DNA of 36,765 nt. It comes from Pavlovales sp. CCMP2436 (Eukaryota; Haptophyta; Pavlovophyceae; Pavlovales). Location: assembly GCA_026770615.1 (NCBI GenBank), contig MU631354.1, positions 93,418 through 130,182 on the forward strand. The letters are read 5' to 3'. The notes beneath the pieces are model-generated. The model did not search any database and was not told the origin of the DNA. It saw nothing but the letters and a program-made list of their open reading frames with translations. The stretch's first letter is position 1. Every line of letters begins with the position of its first letter. The position numbers and the translations under genes were made by a program. Positions 10,689 through 20,920 of the stretch are shown piece after piece.

Positions 10689-11534
10689 CTTGCTTCCTGC
10701 TGCTGCCTGCCGCCTTCCCAGCCGCCCTGCCAAGCCCGTCGTTAAGTTAATTACCGTTACGGTAACTAACTAAACGACGGTAAACTTATTTCATTAAACT
10801 TTGTGCATTAAACTTTTAAATGAAACTTATTTCAAATGTAACGCCGCATGGGATGACTGATTTATGACGCGTAGTCCACTCGCCCCTGACTGTCTGCTGC
10901 CCAGCAGATCTTAAATAGGGGAGTTCATGGGATCACTGGTGATACGCGCGTCATTTTATGTGATTAAAAAAAGAAAAGAAAAAGTGGCGCCTAAATTCTC
11001 AGGCAAGAGCCGAGGGGGGGCGTATTCGTCGCCGCGAGCTCCGTCCACGAGCTGACGCGCATTAGGGATAGCGCGCAGCACCTCGATGGCCGGCGGTGCG
11101 ATTTGTCACGCCACGCGCGACGACTGTGCTCGGTCTCGAATAGCTACGATTAACTAATTGATGTCTCATCTCCCCTCAAGCCCGGCTACATGTGTGTGCT
11201 ACATCAAAGACTCAATACCAGGTGCAATACCAGGTGCAGACCCGACCATACCCTCCATGCAACCTAAGCCCACCCTCGGGCCCAGTCGAGCCCAGCCACG
11301 CTCACGCATACCAAACGTTGAAAAGCACATCCAGAAGAGACCGTCTTGAGCCACAGTGACCCACACCCACAGCACTACCAGGATCAGACAGTCCCACCAT
11401 ACAGCATGAACCCAAAACCCGGACCAGCCAGTCCCACCATACACCACAAATCCGCTTGCACGTCGAGGCGTTCCCTGACTCTACCCTCGCATTCTTGCGC
11501 TCCGCGCCGCCCTTTCGCGCCGTGCCTCGCGCTA
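10689..11534. other. Intergenic, no gene seen
   Basis: AT-rich from about 10740 to 10990, then mixed. A doubled AATACCAGGTGCA lies at about 11215-11240, and the repeated phrase CAGTCCCACCATACA occurs at about 11389 and 11430. Open frames are short and lack motifs. Confidence 0.35.
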
Positions 11535-11701
11535 CAGGGGATCGCGGGCAATAAGAACGGCGCTTTTTGAGGCTGAGGCTGAGTTTCTTAGCAGATTACA
11601 TACAAACAATGCTTAATTTTTCTTAAATTAAATACAAACAATGCAAAAAAGAGAGGCTCAGTTTCTTAACACGACGGTTTCTTATTGCCCGCGATCCCCT
11701 G
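11535..11701 (+). mobile_element. MITE copy 1, 167 bp, TA-flanked
   Basis: Terminal inverted repeats of 23 bases begin CAGGGGATCGCGGGCAATAA and match perfectly at both ends. The element is flanked by TA on each side, as expected for a TA target-site duplication of a Tc1/mariner-type non-autonomous element. The inside is AT-rich and has no coding capacity. A copy of the same length and ends lies at 27496-27662 in the opposite orientation. Confidence 0.85.
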
Positions 11702-11863
11702 TAGAGGGGATCGCGAGCAATAAGAAGGGCGAATTTTGAGCTTGAGGCTGAGCTTCTTAGCAAATTACATACAAACAATGCTTAATTTTGCTTAAATTAT
11801 ATGCAAACAATTCAAAAAAAGAGGCTCAGCTTCTTAACACTACGGCTTCTTATTGCCCGCGAT
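11702..11863 (+). mobile_element. MITE copy 2, directly adjacent, right end shortened
   Basis: This segment repeats copy 1 from its end, sharing the interior landmarks (TTCTTAGCAAATTACATAC, CAAACAATGCTTAATTTT) with many substitutions. Its right terminal repeat stops after TTATTGCCCGCGAT. The CAGGGG start is changed to GAGGGG. It looks older than copy 1, or arose by tandem duplication. Confidence 0.75.
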
Positions 11864-11895
11864 ACATTCCGTAATGTGGCAGCGTTCTTAATGTG

Positions 11896-11917
11896 CCACA
11901 TTATAAACATAATGTGG
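11896..11917. repeat. Perfect 9-bp hairpin in an AATGTGG-rich patch
   Basis: CCACATTAT and ATAATGTGG are separated by AAAC and can pair perfectly. The AATGTGG word recurs at about 11872, 11912 and 11934, so this is a small inverted-repeat cluster beside the MITE pair. Confidence 0.6.
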
Positions 11918-12089
11918 TACTGAATTTTTCTATAATGTGGTACGGGTGAGAAGTTGGGAAGCCCCCCCTAAACCATACTACCACTCGCTGAGAAGTATGG
12001 GAAGTGAAAATCGGGGGGGGAGAGGGGGGGGGGTCGATTTTTCTGGTTTAGGTCCCGGGTTATCCCCGTTACATAGTATTTTCGTATGT

Positions 12090-12146
12090 ATATTTATGAT
12101 AGGGATTCAAGCTGGCTACTGACTGTTCTGAATGTTGTGCTGGTCT
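12090..12146 (+). repeat. Dispersed repeat, also at 30878-30935
   Basis: TATTTATGATAGGGATTCAA and the following 35 or so bases (GCTGG...CTGACTGT.CTGAA.GTTGTGCTG) recur in the same orientation at 30878-30935 with a few changes. Non-coding. Confidence 0.7.
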
Positions 12147-12261
12147 TTCGTATGTATATATATATAGCGGCTCAGCATGGTTCAACAAATGTTACACTCA
12201 CATTAAGTGTGTAAATTTCTAGTTATACGTCCGCCCCCGAATGGTTCTGAAACCCAAACCA

Positions 12262-12337
12262 GAGCGTTGAAAAACACTCGGATCCGGGGAACTTTCCGAG
12301 CACACCGGATACCGTCCCCACCGCTGAGTCTGATCAA
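12262..12337 (+). repeat. Dispersed repeat related to 30181-30242
   Basis: The segment GCGTTGAAAAACACTCGGAT to ACCGTCCCCACCGCTGAG matches 30181-30242 (GCGTTGAGGAACACTCAGAT ... ACCGTCTTCACCGCGGAA). A weaker relative (CCGAGCACACAGATACCG) lies at about 27366-27385. The three copies sit near RSSKR-type frames or MITEs, so they are probably parts of the same repeat family. Confidence 0.6.
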
Positions 12338-12547
12338 CAAAACGCCAATCGACGCTGCTCGAATGATTTGCTGCTGACCGAACTCCTCTGCATCTCGAGC
12401 GCTCGAGCTGCCGCACGTCTGCGCACGCGACAATCCTGTAGCGCCATAACACAGACAACTATACTCCGACGGCCATTATCCCACAGCGTGATTCTTGCCC
12501 ACGAGGGGCAGGAACCACTAAGTGGGAGGCTTTTGCTGGGGCCCGGT

Positions 12548-13021
12548 CTACCCCACCCCTTCACTGGGGTGGGCCTCGTGCTCAGTGGTTTTGGGTTTTG
12601 GTTCAGGGCATTTTTCTTCCCAATTGCGTATCTGGCGCGCCTTCTTTTTGTGCTGTTGGATGGATTCTGGGCTTGCTAGCTCCTGTTTGCGTTTGGATGA
12701 GCGCATCACGCGTTGAGGTATGGCCTCGTATTGTATAGTGGGTATGGCCGGTGCTGGTGGCAGTGGAGGGGTGGCTGGGGCCGACTTCTGTGGCTCGGCA
12801 GGATTGCCCTGGCTCGGTGTGCGCTTGCGGGGCGCGGCTAGGGTTGTTTTTGGGCTCGCTGGCTCCTGTTTGGGTTTGGGGCGTTTGTCACTGGCGGCTT
12901 GGTGTACTGTTGCCTGGTTGGCATCGGTTGCCCTTTTGGACGCTGAGCGCGTCATGCGCGAGTTTGTGACAGGTTTGTAAGTGTATATACTTGCGTAACC
13001 GTCTCCGTGTTTTAAGGGCAC
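12548..13021 (-). CDS. Uncharacterised basic, proline-rich reading frame inside the repeat region
   Basis: This frame encodes up to 157 residues; an internal ATG at 12955 (MTRSASKRATDANQA) is a good alternative start. The product is rich in Lys, Pro, Ser and Gln and contains two copies of a short basic motif (RMTRSASKR near the start and RVMRSSKRK in the middle). A related broken frame, MRSSSKRAFETRQ, lies at 29850-29930. It therefore belongs to a small dispersed family, probably carried by a mobile element. No domain is recognised. The basic motifs could be nuclear-localisation or nucleic-acid contacts, but that is a guess. Confidence 0.35.
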   Translation of the reverse strand: MPLKHGDGYASIYTYKPVTNSRMTRSASKRATDANQATVHQAASDKRPKPKQEPASPKTTLAAPRKRTPSQGNPAEPQKSAPATPPLPPAPAIPTIQYEAIPQRVMRSSKRKQELASPESIQQHKKKARQIRNWEEKCPEPKPKTTEHEAHPSEGVG

Positions 13022-13102
13022 GGGTAACTGTACGTAACGGGTAACCGTTTCAGCACGAAACGAGTAACCTTCCTAACTTGAGCTGCCTGGTGTTCGATCA
13101 AT

Positions 13103-13160
13103 CCCCCCCCCTAGCGTTTCTGGCGTTTCTGGTGTTTCTGACGTTTCTACCCGTGACTTG
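13103..13160 (-). repeat. Inverted outlier of the AAACGCCAG minisatellite
   Basis: The run of GTTTCTGGC-type units here is the reverse complement of the array at 13476-13727. The phrase CCCCCCTAGCGTTTCTGGCG matches the complement of about 13634-13653 exactly, so the two blocks could pair as a long hairpin. Confidence 0.65.
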
Positions 13161-13475
13161 ATGGCCTTTCGTATACTGGTTCACAGTCAAATTATCTTGA
13201 GGTAAACCTACTACTTGGGTTTATACAAAAGATTTAGTTATATGGCTCGCAGTCGATCATTGTAGGTTCACAGTCATCATGCTGCACCTGGCCGGTGGGG
13301 CTTGTGCCTGCGGCGCAATTATAAAATTATGCCAAGTGACTCAGCAGTTCGATGCGACCATTATTCAGTCCGACTATTATTCAGTCCGACGATTGTCTGA
13401 ATAGAGCCGATACGGCTTAACTAATTTGCCACTCAATGTTCGTGATTGGAAACGGAAAATGACAAATGCAGTGTG

Positions 13476-13727
13476 ACGCCAAAAACGCCAGTTCTAAATG
13501 GAAGGGTGCAGGGGAGGGGGAGACCAAAAACGCCAGAAACGCCAAAAACCCCCAAAACGCCAAAAACGCCAGAAACGCCAGAAACGGGGGGGTATGAGAG
13601 GGGGGAGGGGCAAAAACGCCAGAAACATTAAAAACGCCAGAAACGCTAGGGGGGTGGGGGGGCAGCTCACGGGCAAAAAGCCAAATACGCCAAAAACGTC
13701 AGAAACGCCAGAAACGCCAAAAACGTG
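13476..13727 (+). repeat. AAACGCCAG/AAAACGCCA minisatellite
   Basis: About 20 degenerate units of 9 bases (AAACGCCAG or AAAAACGCC), interrupted by G-rich blocks. One plus frame reads TPKTPKTPETPET, which is simple repeat translation and not evidence of a gene. Confidence 0.85.
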
Positions 13728-13735
13728 GCCCCATT

Positions 13736-14107
13736 TCTTCCTCTTTTGAATTTCAACTTAAATATTTAAATAATATAAAGTGAATAAATAATAACAATTT
13801 AATAAAAGTGCTTAATGTTTGTTATTAAATAAAAAATAAAACATCTATTTATTATTTATTATTTAATAATATTAACCTAAAAAAGAAAAGATAACATGTC
13901 GTTACAGATGCATGTAACGGGGATAACCTGGGACCGATAGGATGTTTCTCGAATAAACAGTCAGTTTCGGTGTCGAAAACATATATGTCGGCGTCAAAAT
14001 CACTCTCCCCTATAACAGCAAAATACATAATGTATAATATAAATACTAACTCGCTGTACAAATGTGTCAATTAAAAAGAAACGAAGCGAGCGAGTGGCGA
14101 GCGGGGG
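13736..14107. other. AT-rich intergenic DNA
   Basis: Strongly AT-rich from about 13745 to 14090, with runs of TTAAATAA-type sequence. It contains the right inverted repeat of the putative element (13912-13935) and the end of the 3' flank of the minus-strand VPS9 gene. No gene seen. Confidence 0.5.
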
Positions 14108-15454
14108 TCAGCCGATGGACCAGCAGGCCAGCTCTCTCTGCTGCGCCTCAACGGCGTCTCGCACTCTTTCTCGGTCGAGGAAGTTGAAGAAGCAGAGCCT
14201 GCACTCATCGTGCGCCACGAACGCGAGACCAGAGTCGAGCACGCCGCCGAAGCGCGCGAGCTCGACGCGCTCGAGCGACACGAGGTTGAGCAGCAGCGTG
14301 CGCCGCGAGGGCGCACAGGCGCGCGCGTCGCACGGGCCGCCCGCGAGGGTGCTCTCGCCGTCGGCGGCGGCGTCGCACGGGCTGACGAAGAAGAGCGTGT
14401 GCGTCGAGAGCGTGAGCCAGCCGCGCGTCATCGCCTCGTCCTCGCAGCTCGCGCGCAGCAGCACCGCCGGGCCCGCCAACCGCAGCCGCGGCGCGGGGCG
14501 CGGGCCGAGCAGCAGCCAGCCGAGCGCGCCCGCCGCGGCGGCGCCGAGTCCGTTGGCGGATGGTAGGCGCGTCGCGGCGGCGCGCAGCGTGTGCCGGCCG
14601 GCGCCCTGCAGGTCGGCGAGCAGCGCGCTGAGCGTCGGCGCGTACCCCCCCAGCCGCACGCCCAGCTGCGCGCGCGCCAGCTCACCGCCGTGCGGGTCGG
14701 CAAGCGCCGCCGAGCCCAAGGCGGCGGTGGCTGCGGCGGCGGCGGCATCGCGCGCGGCGTCGGCGAGGAGGCTGAGCGCCGCGTGCGCCGAGACGAGCGC
14801 GTAGCCCTTCCGCGACTTCCAGAGCGCCTCGTCCGCGAGCGCGTCGGCGAGGAGGAGCAGCGTGGAGGGCAGGTGCGACAGCCGCGCGTGCAGCAGCACC
14901 ACCGCGAAGGTGGGGACCAGCTCGTCCGCGCCGACGGGCGACCCCGCGAGGCCGGCGGCGAGGGCGCATGTCTCCTCGCACGCCTCCGCGATGGCGTTAA
15001 GCTGCGCGCGGTAGGAGACGCACGATGGCAGCCCACGCAACAGCGCCACGGCCGTCCGGTACGTCTCACGCCCGGCGCGCGATGCGTCGGTACTGTGGCG
15101 CAGCAGCGCGGGCGGCACGCCCAGCTCGGCGGGAGAGGCGTGACGCAGCGCGTGCAGCTGCGCAGAGTACGCCTGCGCAGCCGGGGGGGGGGGCAGGGAG
15201 GGGATGGGGCACATGCGGTCACGGGGGAGGGGGGGAGGAGTGAGGGGGCACGCAAGGAGGAGAGGGAGAGGGAAGGGGTGCGCATCGCCCGTCGACGCCT
15301 CGAGCGGCGCACATGCCCCCCCCTTCCTCCCTCTCTCCCTCTCTTCCACCCCCCTTCCTCTCTCTCTCCCCTCCTCACCCTGTGCGCACCTGATCCGCCT
15401 CGATCTAATCTAATGAAATAGAATATAAGCATCAACTAGCCGGCGCACCTGCTC

Positions 15455-15532
<78 letters not shown>

Positions 15533-17503
15533 NNNNNNNNNNNNNNNNNNNNNNNNNNNNNNNNNNNNNNNNNNNNNNNNNNNNNNNNNNNNNNNNNNNN
15601 NNNNNNNNNNNNNNNNNNNNNNNNNNNNNNNNNNNNNNNNNNNNNNNNNNNNNNNNNNNNNNNNNNNNNNNNNNNNNNNNNNNNNNNNNNNNNNNNNNNT
15701 CCCTCTCCATCTCCCTCTCTCTTTCCCCCTTCACCCGATGCGCACCTGGTCCGCCTCGGCGTGGCAGGTGCGATACACGTCCTGCGCGAGGCCGGACGTC
15801 GCCGCGCCCACCGCCGCCTCCACCTCGCACACGCAGGCGTGGTCCCACCCGCCGGGCTGCACAAAGCCCCTGGCGGCGTCCAAGACCGCGTCCGTGAGGA
15901 GCCCGGCGGTGCGTCCGATCGCCTCGCTCGCGCGCCTGTCCGCGAGGCCGGCGTGCAGCCACTTGCGCCACGCTTCCTCCAACTCGTCCGCGCCGCGCAG
16001 CACGAGCAGGCCGAGCGGGTGCGTGCGGTGCGCCAGCCAGCGACGCAGCTCCTCGCTCCCTTCCACGCGCGCGTTCACCGGCGCGCCTGCACGTGGCTCG
16101 CGCGCGCAGAGGAAGGCGCGCCCGCGCACGAGCAGGAGGAGCTGCCCCGGCTCGGCGCCGCGGCAAACGGAAGGGGCTGCGAACTGGCGTGGCGGCTGTG
16201 AGCGGCGCCGTGCGCGCCCGCCGCCGACCGCCTGCCACAGCGCGGAGGCCGCTGGCCAGGTGCGCGTTTGCTGCGCCGCGCCGCCGTCGCCGCTGTCTGC
16301 ACACAAGGGGCGGGCAGCGGAGCCTGCCGCTGCCGCTGCCTCCGCCTCGCCCTCTGTCTCTGCCTCGCTTTGCACCGCCTCCCCGGTCTCCTGCGACCAC
16401 GCCTCGAACGCAGCGCTGACATCCTCCGCCTCCGCCGCCGTCTCCTCCGGACCATTCAAACCCGTCCACTCTTCAAGCTGCTGCTGCGCTTGCTGCTGCT
16501 CTTGCAGTTGCGGTTGCTGCTGCTCTTGCGGCGGCTGCTCGGGCGGCACGTGCCCCACAAGCAGGTCCGCCGGCTCGAGCAGGTGCCGCGCCTCCACACG
16601 CAGCCGCGCGCTCCCGTCTGGGCTGCGGTAGCCCGAGGGCAGCGTCTCGGGCGCGAGGGTGAAGACGTACGGGAAGCTCAAGCAGAGCGCCGCCGCACAC
16701 CCGGCTGGCAGCAGCTGGTGTGCGTAAAACTGCAGGTCGGCGCTGCTAGCCCCCGCGCCGCCCTCTTGCCCCTCGGCCTGCCCCACCTCGCCGCCAGCCG
16801 CGCTCGCAGTGCCGCCGCAGAGCTCGAGCCGCACGCACGCCGCCGCCGGTGCCGCGCCTGTGCCCACGAGCAACAACACGTCCCCACCGAGACCCGACGC
16901 GACGACCGGCTTGAGCCCCGCGCCGTACGCAGCCAGGCTGGAGCAGGCGCCCGAGTCTTGCTCGACAAGCAGGTACTCGCCGGACATACCGATGACGAGA
17001 AACCTGCGCGCCCACAGCAGCGCCGCGGCGGGTTCGACCAGGTCGAAGGCGTGCGCGGGCGGCGGCGGCTCGGAGGCGTGCGCAGCAGCTTCGCTCAGCT
17101 CATAGAGCCGCACGCGCGTGCCGTCCGCCACGCAGAAGTGCGCAAGCCCGTCTGCGCCGTGCCCGCCGGAGCGCAGCGGCGGCCGAGCAGACACGAGCGC
17201 AGCCGCCCCGCTCGCGATGGGGAGCGACCAGCAGACAGCCAGCGACGGGACGGCCACGCAGCACAGCGCGTGCGTGCAGCGCGCGAGCATGACGAGGACG
17301 CTACCGTCGAGCAAGACGAGGAGCTGCTCCACGGCCCCGTGCGCCCCCGGCAGCCGCGCGCGCGCGGACGGGTTGGTGGCCGGGCCAACGAGGTGCAGCA
17401 GTTGCCCGTTTGCCGTGCCTACCACGAAGGCGGCGCCAACGGCGACGCAGGCCGTCACCGTGGGCCCGGCAAGCGCACAGATGGGCTCGAGGCGGACCTG
17501 CAT
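14108..17503 (-). CDS. CNH + VPS9 + GRAM-like protein, probable Rab5-type GEF
   Basis: Exon 17503-15746 (586 residues, phase 0, donor GTGCGC) joins exon 15172-14108 (acceptor GCTGCGCAG) to give about 940 residues. Residues about 1-290 look like a citron-homology (CNH) propeller of the VPS39/TGFBRAP1 type: VVGTANGQLLHL, HGAVEQLLVLLDGSVLVML, FCVADGTRVRLYEL, FLVIGMSGEYLLVEQ. A Gln-rich, acidic linker follows (about 320-400). Residues about 610-720 match a VPS9 domain: a helical lead-in, then SYRAQLNAIAEACEETC and GADELVPTFAVVLLHARL, with the D-x-x-x-P step (D669) that VPS9 exchange factors use, then LPSTLLLLADAL and GYALVSAHAAL. Residues about 830-935 resemble a GRAM/PH-like fold (GWLTLSTHTLFFVS, VSLERVELARFG, LCFFNFLDRERVRDAV). 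I infer activation of a Rab5-class GTPase on endosomes. The intron holds a C tract, the N gap and copies of the exon-1 end. Confidence 0.75.
15456..15532. repeat. 77-base C homopolymer at a gap edge
   Basis: Uninterrupted C run ending at the N gap. Its true length is unknown and it probably caused the assembly to stop. Confidence 0.9.
15533..15699. other. Assembly gap (167 N)
   Basis: Unresolved bases inside the intron of the CNH-VPS9-GRAM gene. An additional small exon hidden in the gap cannot be excluded, although the flanking exons join in phase without one. Confidence 1.
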
Positions 17504-17646
17504 CGAGCGAGCCCCGCCAAAGGTTTGGCGGCGGGCTCAGCAACGGGTTCGGCGACGGGCCGCAGGGTTCTTTGAGATGCGGCGGGCTCAACAACGGTTC
17601 AAGAAGGCCGCCATCGATCGATGTCAACACGGTGAACTTCGCGGAT
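17504..17646. promoter_or_regulatory. Divergent promoter region with a direct repeat
   Basis: This 143-bp space separates the starts of the CNH-VPS9 gene (-) and the molybdenum-cofactor sulfurase gene (+). It has two copies of GCGGCGGGCTCARCAACGG about 51 bases apart (about 17528 and 17579). A shared regulatory role is an inference. Confidence 0.45.
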
Positions 17647-19673
17647 ATGCCAAAGAGGGCCGTTGCCGTGGGCCTCGGCGCGCTGGCGCTGGGCGCGGCG
17701 TTCGCGCTCGTCGCCGCACGCCGCCGCCGCCGCCGCCTCGCCGCCGCTGGCCCGCTGCCCGCCGCGACGCGCGCAGCGCTCGCCCGCAAGGCAGCCTTCC
17801 TCCGAGAAGCAGGGCGCGCGTACGGCTACTGCGAGTCAGAGGCGGGCTGCATCGACAGCTGGCGCGCGTGCGAGCTGCCTGGGCTGATCTCGCCGCTAGA
17901 CGCGGCTGCTGGCGACGTGCCGGGTGCTGAGAGCCAGGCCATCGTTTATCTAGACTGGGCGGGTGCAGCCCTTCCGCTCCGCTCACAGCTGGCGGACGCG
18001 GCCGCGGCCGTCGCAGGACAGACACTGGGCAACCCGCACTGCACGGGCCCCGCGGCCTTCGCCTCCATGCTCGCCGAAGACGCCGCGCGCGCGCAGCTGC
18101 TGGCGCACTTCTGCGGCCATCGCGCGCACGAGTGGGATCTCATCTTTACTGCAGGCGCGACTTCTGCCTTGAAGTTGGTGAGCGAGTGCTTCCCGTGGGC
18201 TGATGGGTCGCGGCTGGCATTCGCGTCGGACTCGCATACCTCTGTGATAGGGATGCGCGGGCCCGCGGGCGCTGCAGGAGCCGGCTTTGCGTGTTTGCCG
18301 CCCGATGCGCCGCCTTCGGCGTGGGCAGCCACCGCCACGCACGCCTCTCCCTCGGTGCGCCACCTGGCCTTTTTTAATAATAGTTCTTTTAACCTGGCTG
18401 TGCTCCCGCTCGAGAGCAACTTCGACGGGCGGAATTACGACGTCCGCCGCCTGGCCAGCGCGCTGCACTCCCCGCACGAGGGCCATGAGCAGGGCGGTGG
18501 GCAGTGGCTCGTCCTCGTCGACATCGCGAAAGCGGCCGGGACTGGCCCGGTGGACCTGCCCGGACTAGGCGCCGACTTTGCCGTCCTCTCGCTCTACAAG
18601 CTGGCGGGAGCCCCCACGGGTCTCGGCTGCCTGCTCGCGACCAAGAGCGCCGCCCGGCTGCTCAGGCGGCCGGAGCGGGGCTTCTTCGGAGGGGGCTCCG
18701 TCGCTGCCGTCCTGGCGTGCGCAGACTTCGTGCGGGCCAGGTGCGTTAGTTCAGGGCCATTATTAATAAAAAAAGGGTTTGGGCTTCGCACTGCCCTGTG
18801 CACCCCCCGCGCGTCTCGCACTGCGCGCGGACCGCTCTGGCACTGCCTGCCCTCGCTGCCGCTGCTCCTCATATATATATATATATATATGCATACATTT
18901 TTATTTATTGTTTAATATACATCCATGTATATGTATTTGTGCCTTCGCTACCCCTGCTCCTAGCCCTAGACCTAGCCTTCAGCCTTAATCATAGCCCCCC
19001 CCCAGCCCTGACCCCCCCCCCACAACCCCCAGGGCGGCGCCCGCTGCTGCCTTTGCGGACGGGACGCCAAACTTTCGCGCCATGGCCGAGGTGCCTCTCT
19101 TTAAGAATATTTAATAATTAGGATCTAATCGAATGATCGTACTCATAATATATACATATAGTTTTACATGTTTAGTATATAAGATCTGTACTATATGATT
19201 CTATCGCATCTTTCATTACATTTTGTACTGTACTGTAATGTAATGTAGTGTAGTCGGGGGACGTAAAAAGAACTTTGATCATTTATTTAAAAACAGGTTC
19301 CTGCCGGGCTGCGCGCGTTGAGGAGTGTGGGCGGCATGCGTGCAGTCGCTGCGCACACCAACGCGCTCGCCTGTGAGCTGCGGGGCAGGCTAGGCGCCAT
19401 GCGGCACGCGGACGGGAGGGCGGCCGTGCGCCTCTACGGCAAGGGGGGCGCAGAAAGTGGCGCGGCCGGCATAGCCCGTCACCGAGGGAGGGGCGCTGTT
19501 GGGGAGGAGGTGGAGGTGGAGGAGGAGGGAGAGGAGGGCGTTGGCTCCTCTTCGCTCTTCGGCCCGACGGTCGCGTTTAACGTGCTTGCTGCGGATGGTA
19601 GTTACGTCTCGGCCGCTGAGGTGCGTGAGCGTGTTAGTTAGTGTGTATGCGTGCGTGCGTGCGTGTGTGCGAG

Positions 19674-19708
<35 letters not shown>

Positions 19709-20885
19709 GTGTGAGTTATTCGTGATTGTTGTTGTTCTTCTTCTTCTTCTACTTCTTCTTCTTCTTCTCATTCTGCACGCACTCTTAAAATGAGACTGTG
19801 TCTAATCATCACCATAACATATCAGCATTAAACAGTCTAATCATCACCATGGCATAACAGCATGGTTGGAACTGCTCTAGGAGGGTAGTTGCGGTTATTC
19901 TGGTTATTATTCTATTGCTGCTAAGAACAACAACAAAACAAACATAATAACAAATGTGAAAAACAGGTCGCACGGCTGCGTGTGCCGCTTCCTCTCCTTC
20001 TCCTTCAAGTGATTCTATTGCTGCTAATAACAACAACAACAACAACAACGACGACGACAACAACCACCACAACTACAACAACTTTAACTACAACTACAAC
20101 AGGTGGCACGGCTGGCTGCGGCTGAGCGGCCGGCGCTGCAGCTTCGCTCAGGTAGTTAGTTGTAATATTCATCACAAAAGTCATAATAATAGTTATAACA
20201 ATAGTTATATAATAGTTATATCAATAGCAGTTGTTGTAACGATGATGCATTTGCGCGCCGGTGAGTTAATCAGAGTAGTATTCTCAGTTATTATCAGAAT
20301 GATGATGATGATGATGATGATGATGACGATGACGATAATGATAATTAGAATAATAGGAACAACTACAGCAGCAGCAAGAATAATAGTGATACCTAACAGC
20401 AATGTTTGTAATGATGAAATAACTAATAAAAATGTTTGTTATGATGCACAGGTTGTTTCTGTGCGCCCGGCGCGTGCCAACTCGCACTCGGCCTCACCGA
20501 CGCAGGTCGGTTAGTGTGTGCGTGTGCGTGTGTGCGTGCGTGTGCGTGTGCGGGTGTGTGTGTGCGTGCGTGCGTGTGTGTGTGCGTGCGTGTGCGTGTG
20601 CGTGCGTGCGCGCGTGAGTGTGCGTGTGTGTGTTTGTTTTTGTGTGCGTGTGTGCGTGTGTGTGGGTGTGCGTGTGTGCGTGTGTGTGTGCGCGCGTGTG
20701 TGTGCATGTGAGTGAGTGTGTGTGTGTGCGTGTGCGTGCGTGCGTGCGCGCGTGCGTGTGTGCGTGCGTGTGCTTGCGTGTGTGTGCGCGCGTGCGTGTG
20801 TGCGCGCGTGCGTGTGTGCGCGCGTACGTGTGCGTGCATGTGTGTGCGCGCGTGCGTGTGTCTGCGTGCGTGCGCGCGCGCGCGC

Positions 20886-20920
<35 letters not shown>

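Larger units (their letters stand above)
12051..13935. mobile_element. Possible 1.9-kb element bounded by 24-bp inverted repeats
   Basis: GGTCCCGGGTTATCCCCGTT... at 12051-12074 and its reverse complement at 13912-13935 match at 23 of 24 bases. Between them lie a dispersed-repeat end (12167), an RMTRSxSKR-type reading frame on the minus strand (12548-13021) and an AAACGCCAG minisatellite. No transposase is visible and no clear target-site duplication was found. This may be a non-autonomous element or a chance pairing of two solo termini. Confidence 0.45.
15355..15764 (-). repeat. Duplicated exon-end/donor segment inside the VPS9-gene intron
   Basis: TGCGCACCTGATCCGCCTCG (15383-15402) matches TGCGCACCTGGTCCGCCTCG (15739-15758) at 19 of 20 bases. 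The second copy is the real exon-1 end with its donor. The CT-rich flanks on the left side also match. A third, shorter copy (GCGCACCTG) lies at about 15443-15451. On the minus strand each offers a CAG|GTGCGC donor. Confidence 0.75.

Noticed and set aside
13446..13749. TPKTPKTPET-type reading frames
   Set aside because: Direct translation of the AAACGCCAG minisatellite; no flanking gene structure.
15453..16469. Frames crossing the C tract and the N gap
   Set aside because: Poly-glycine and unknown residues from low-complexity sequence and a gap are not coding evidence.
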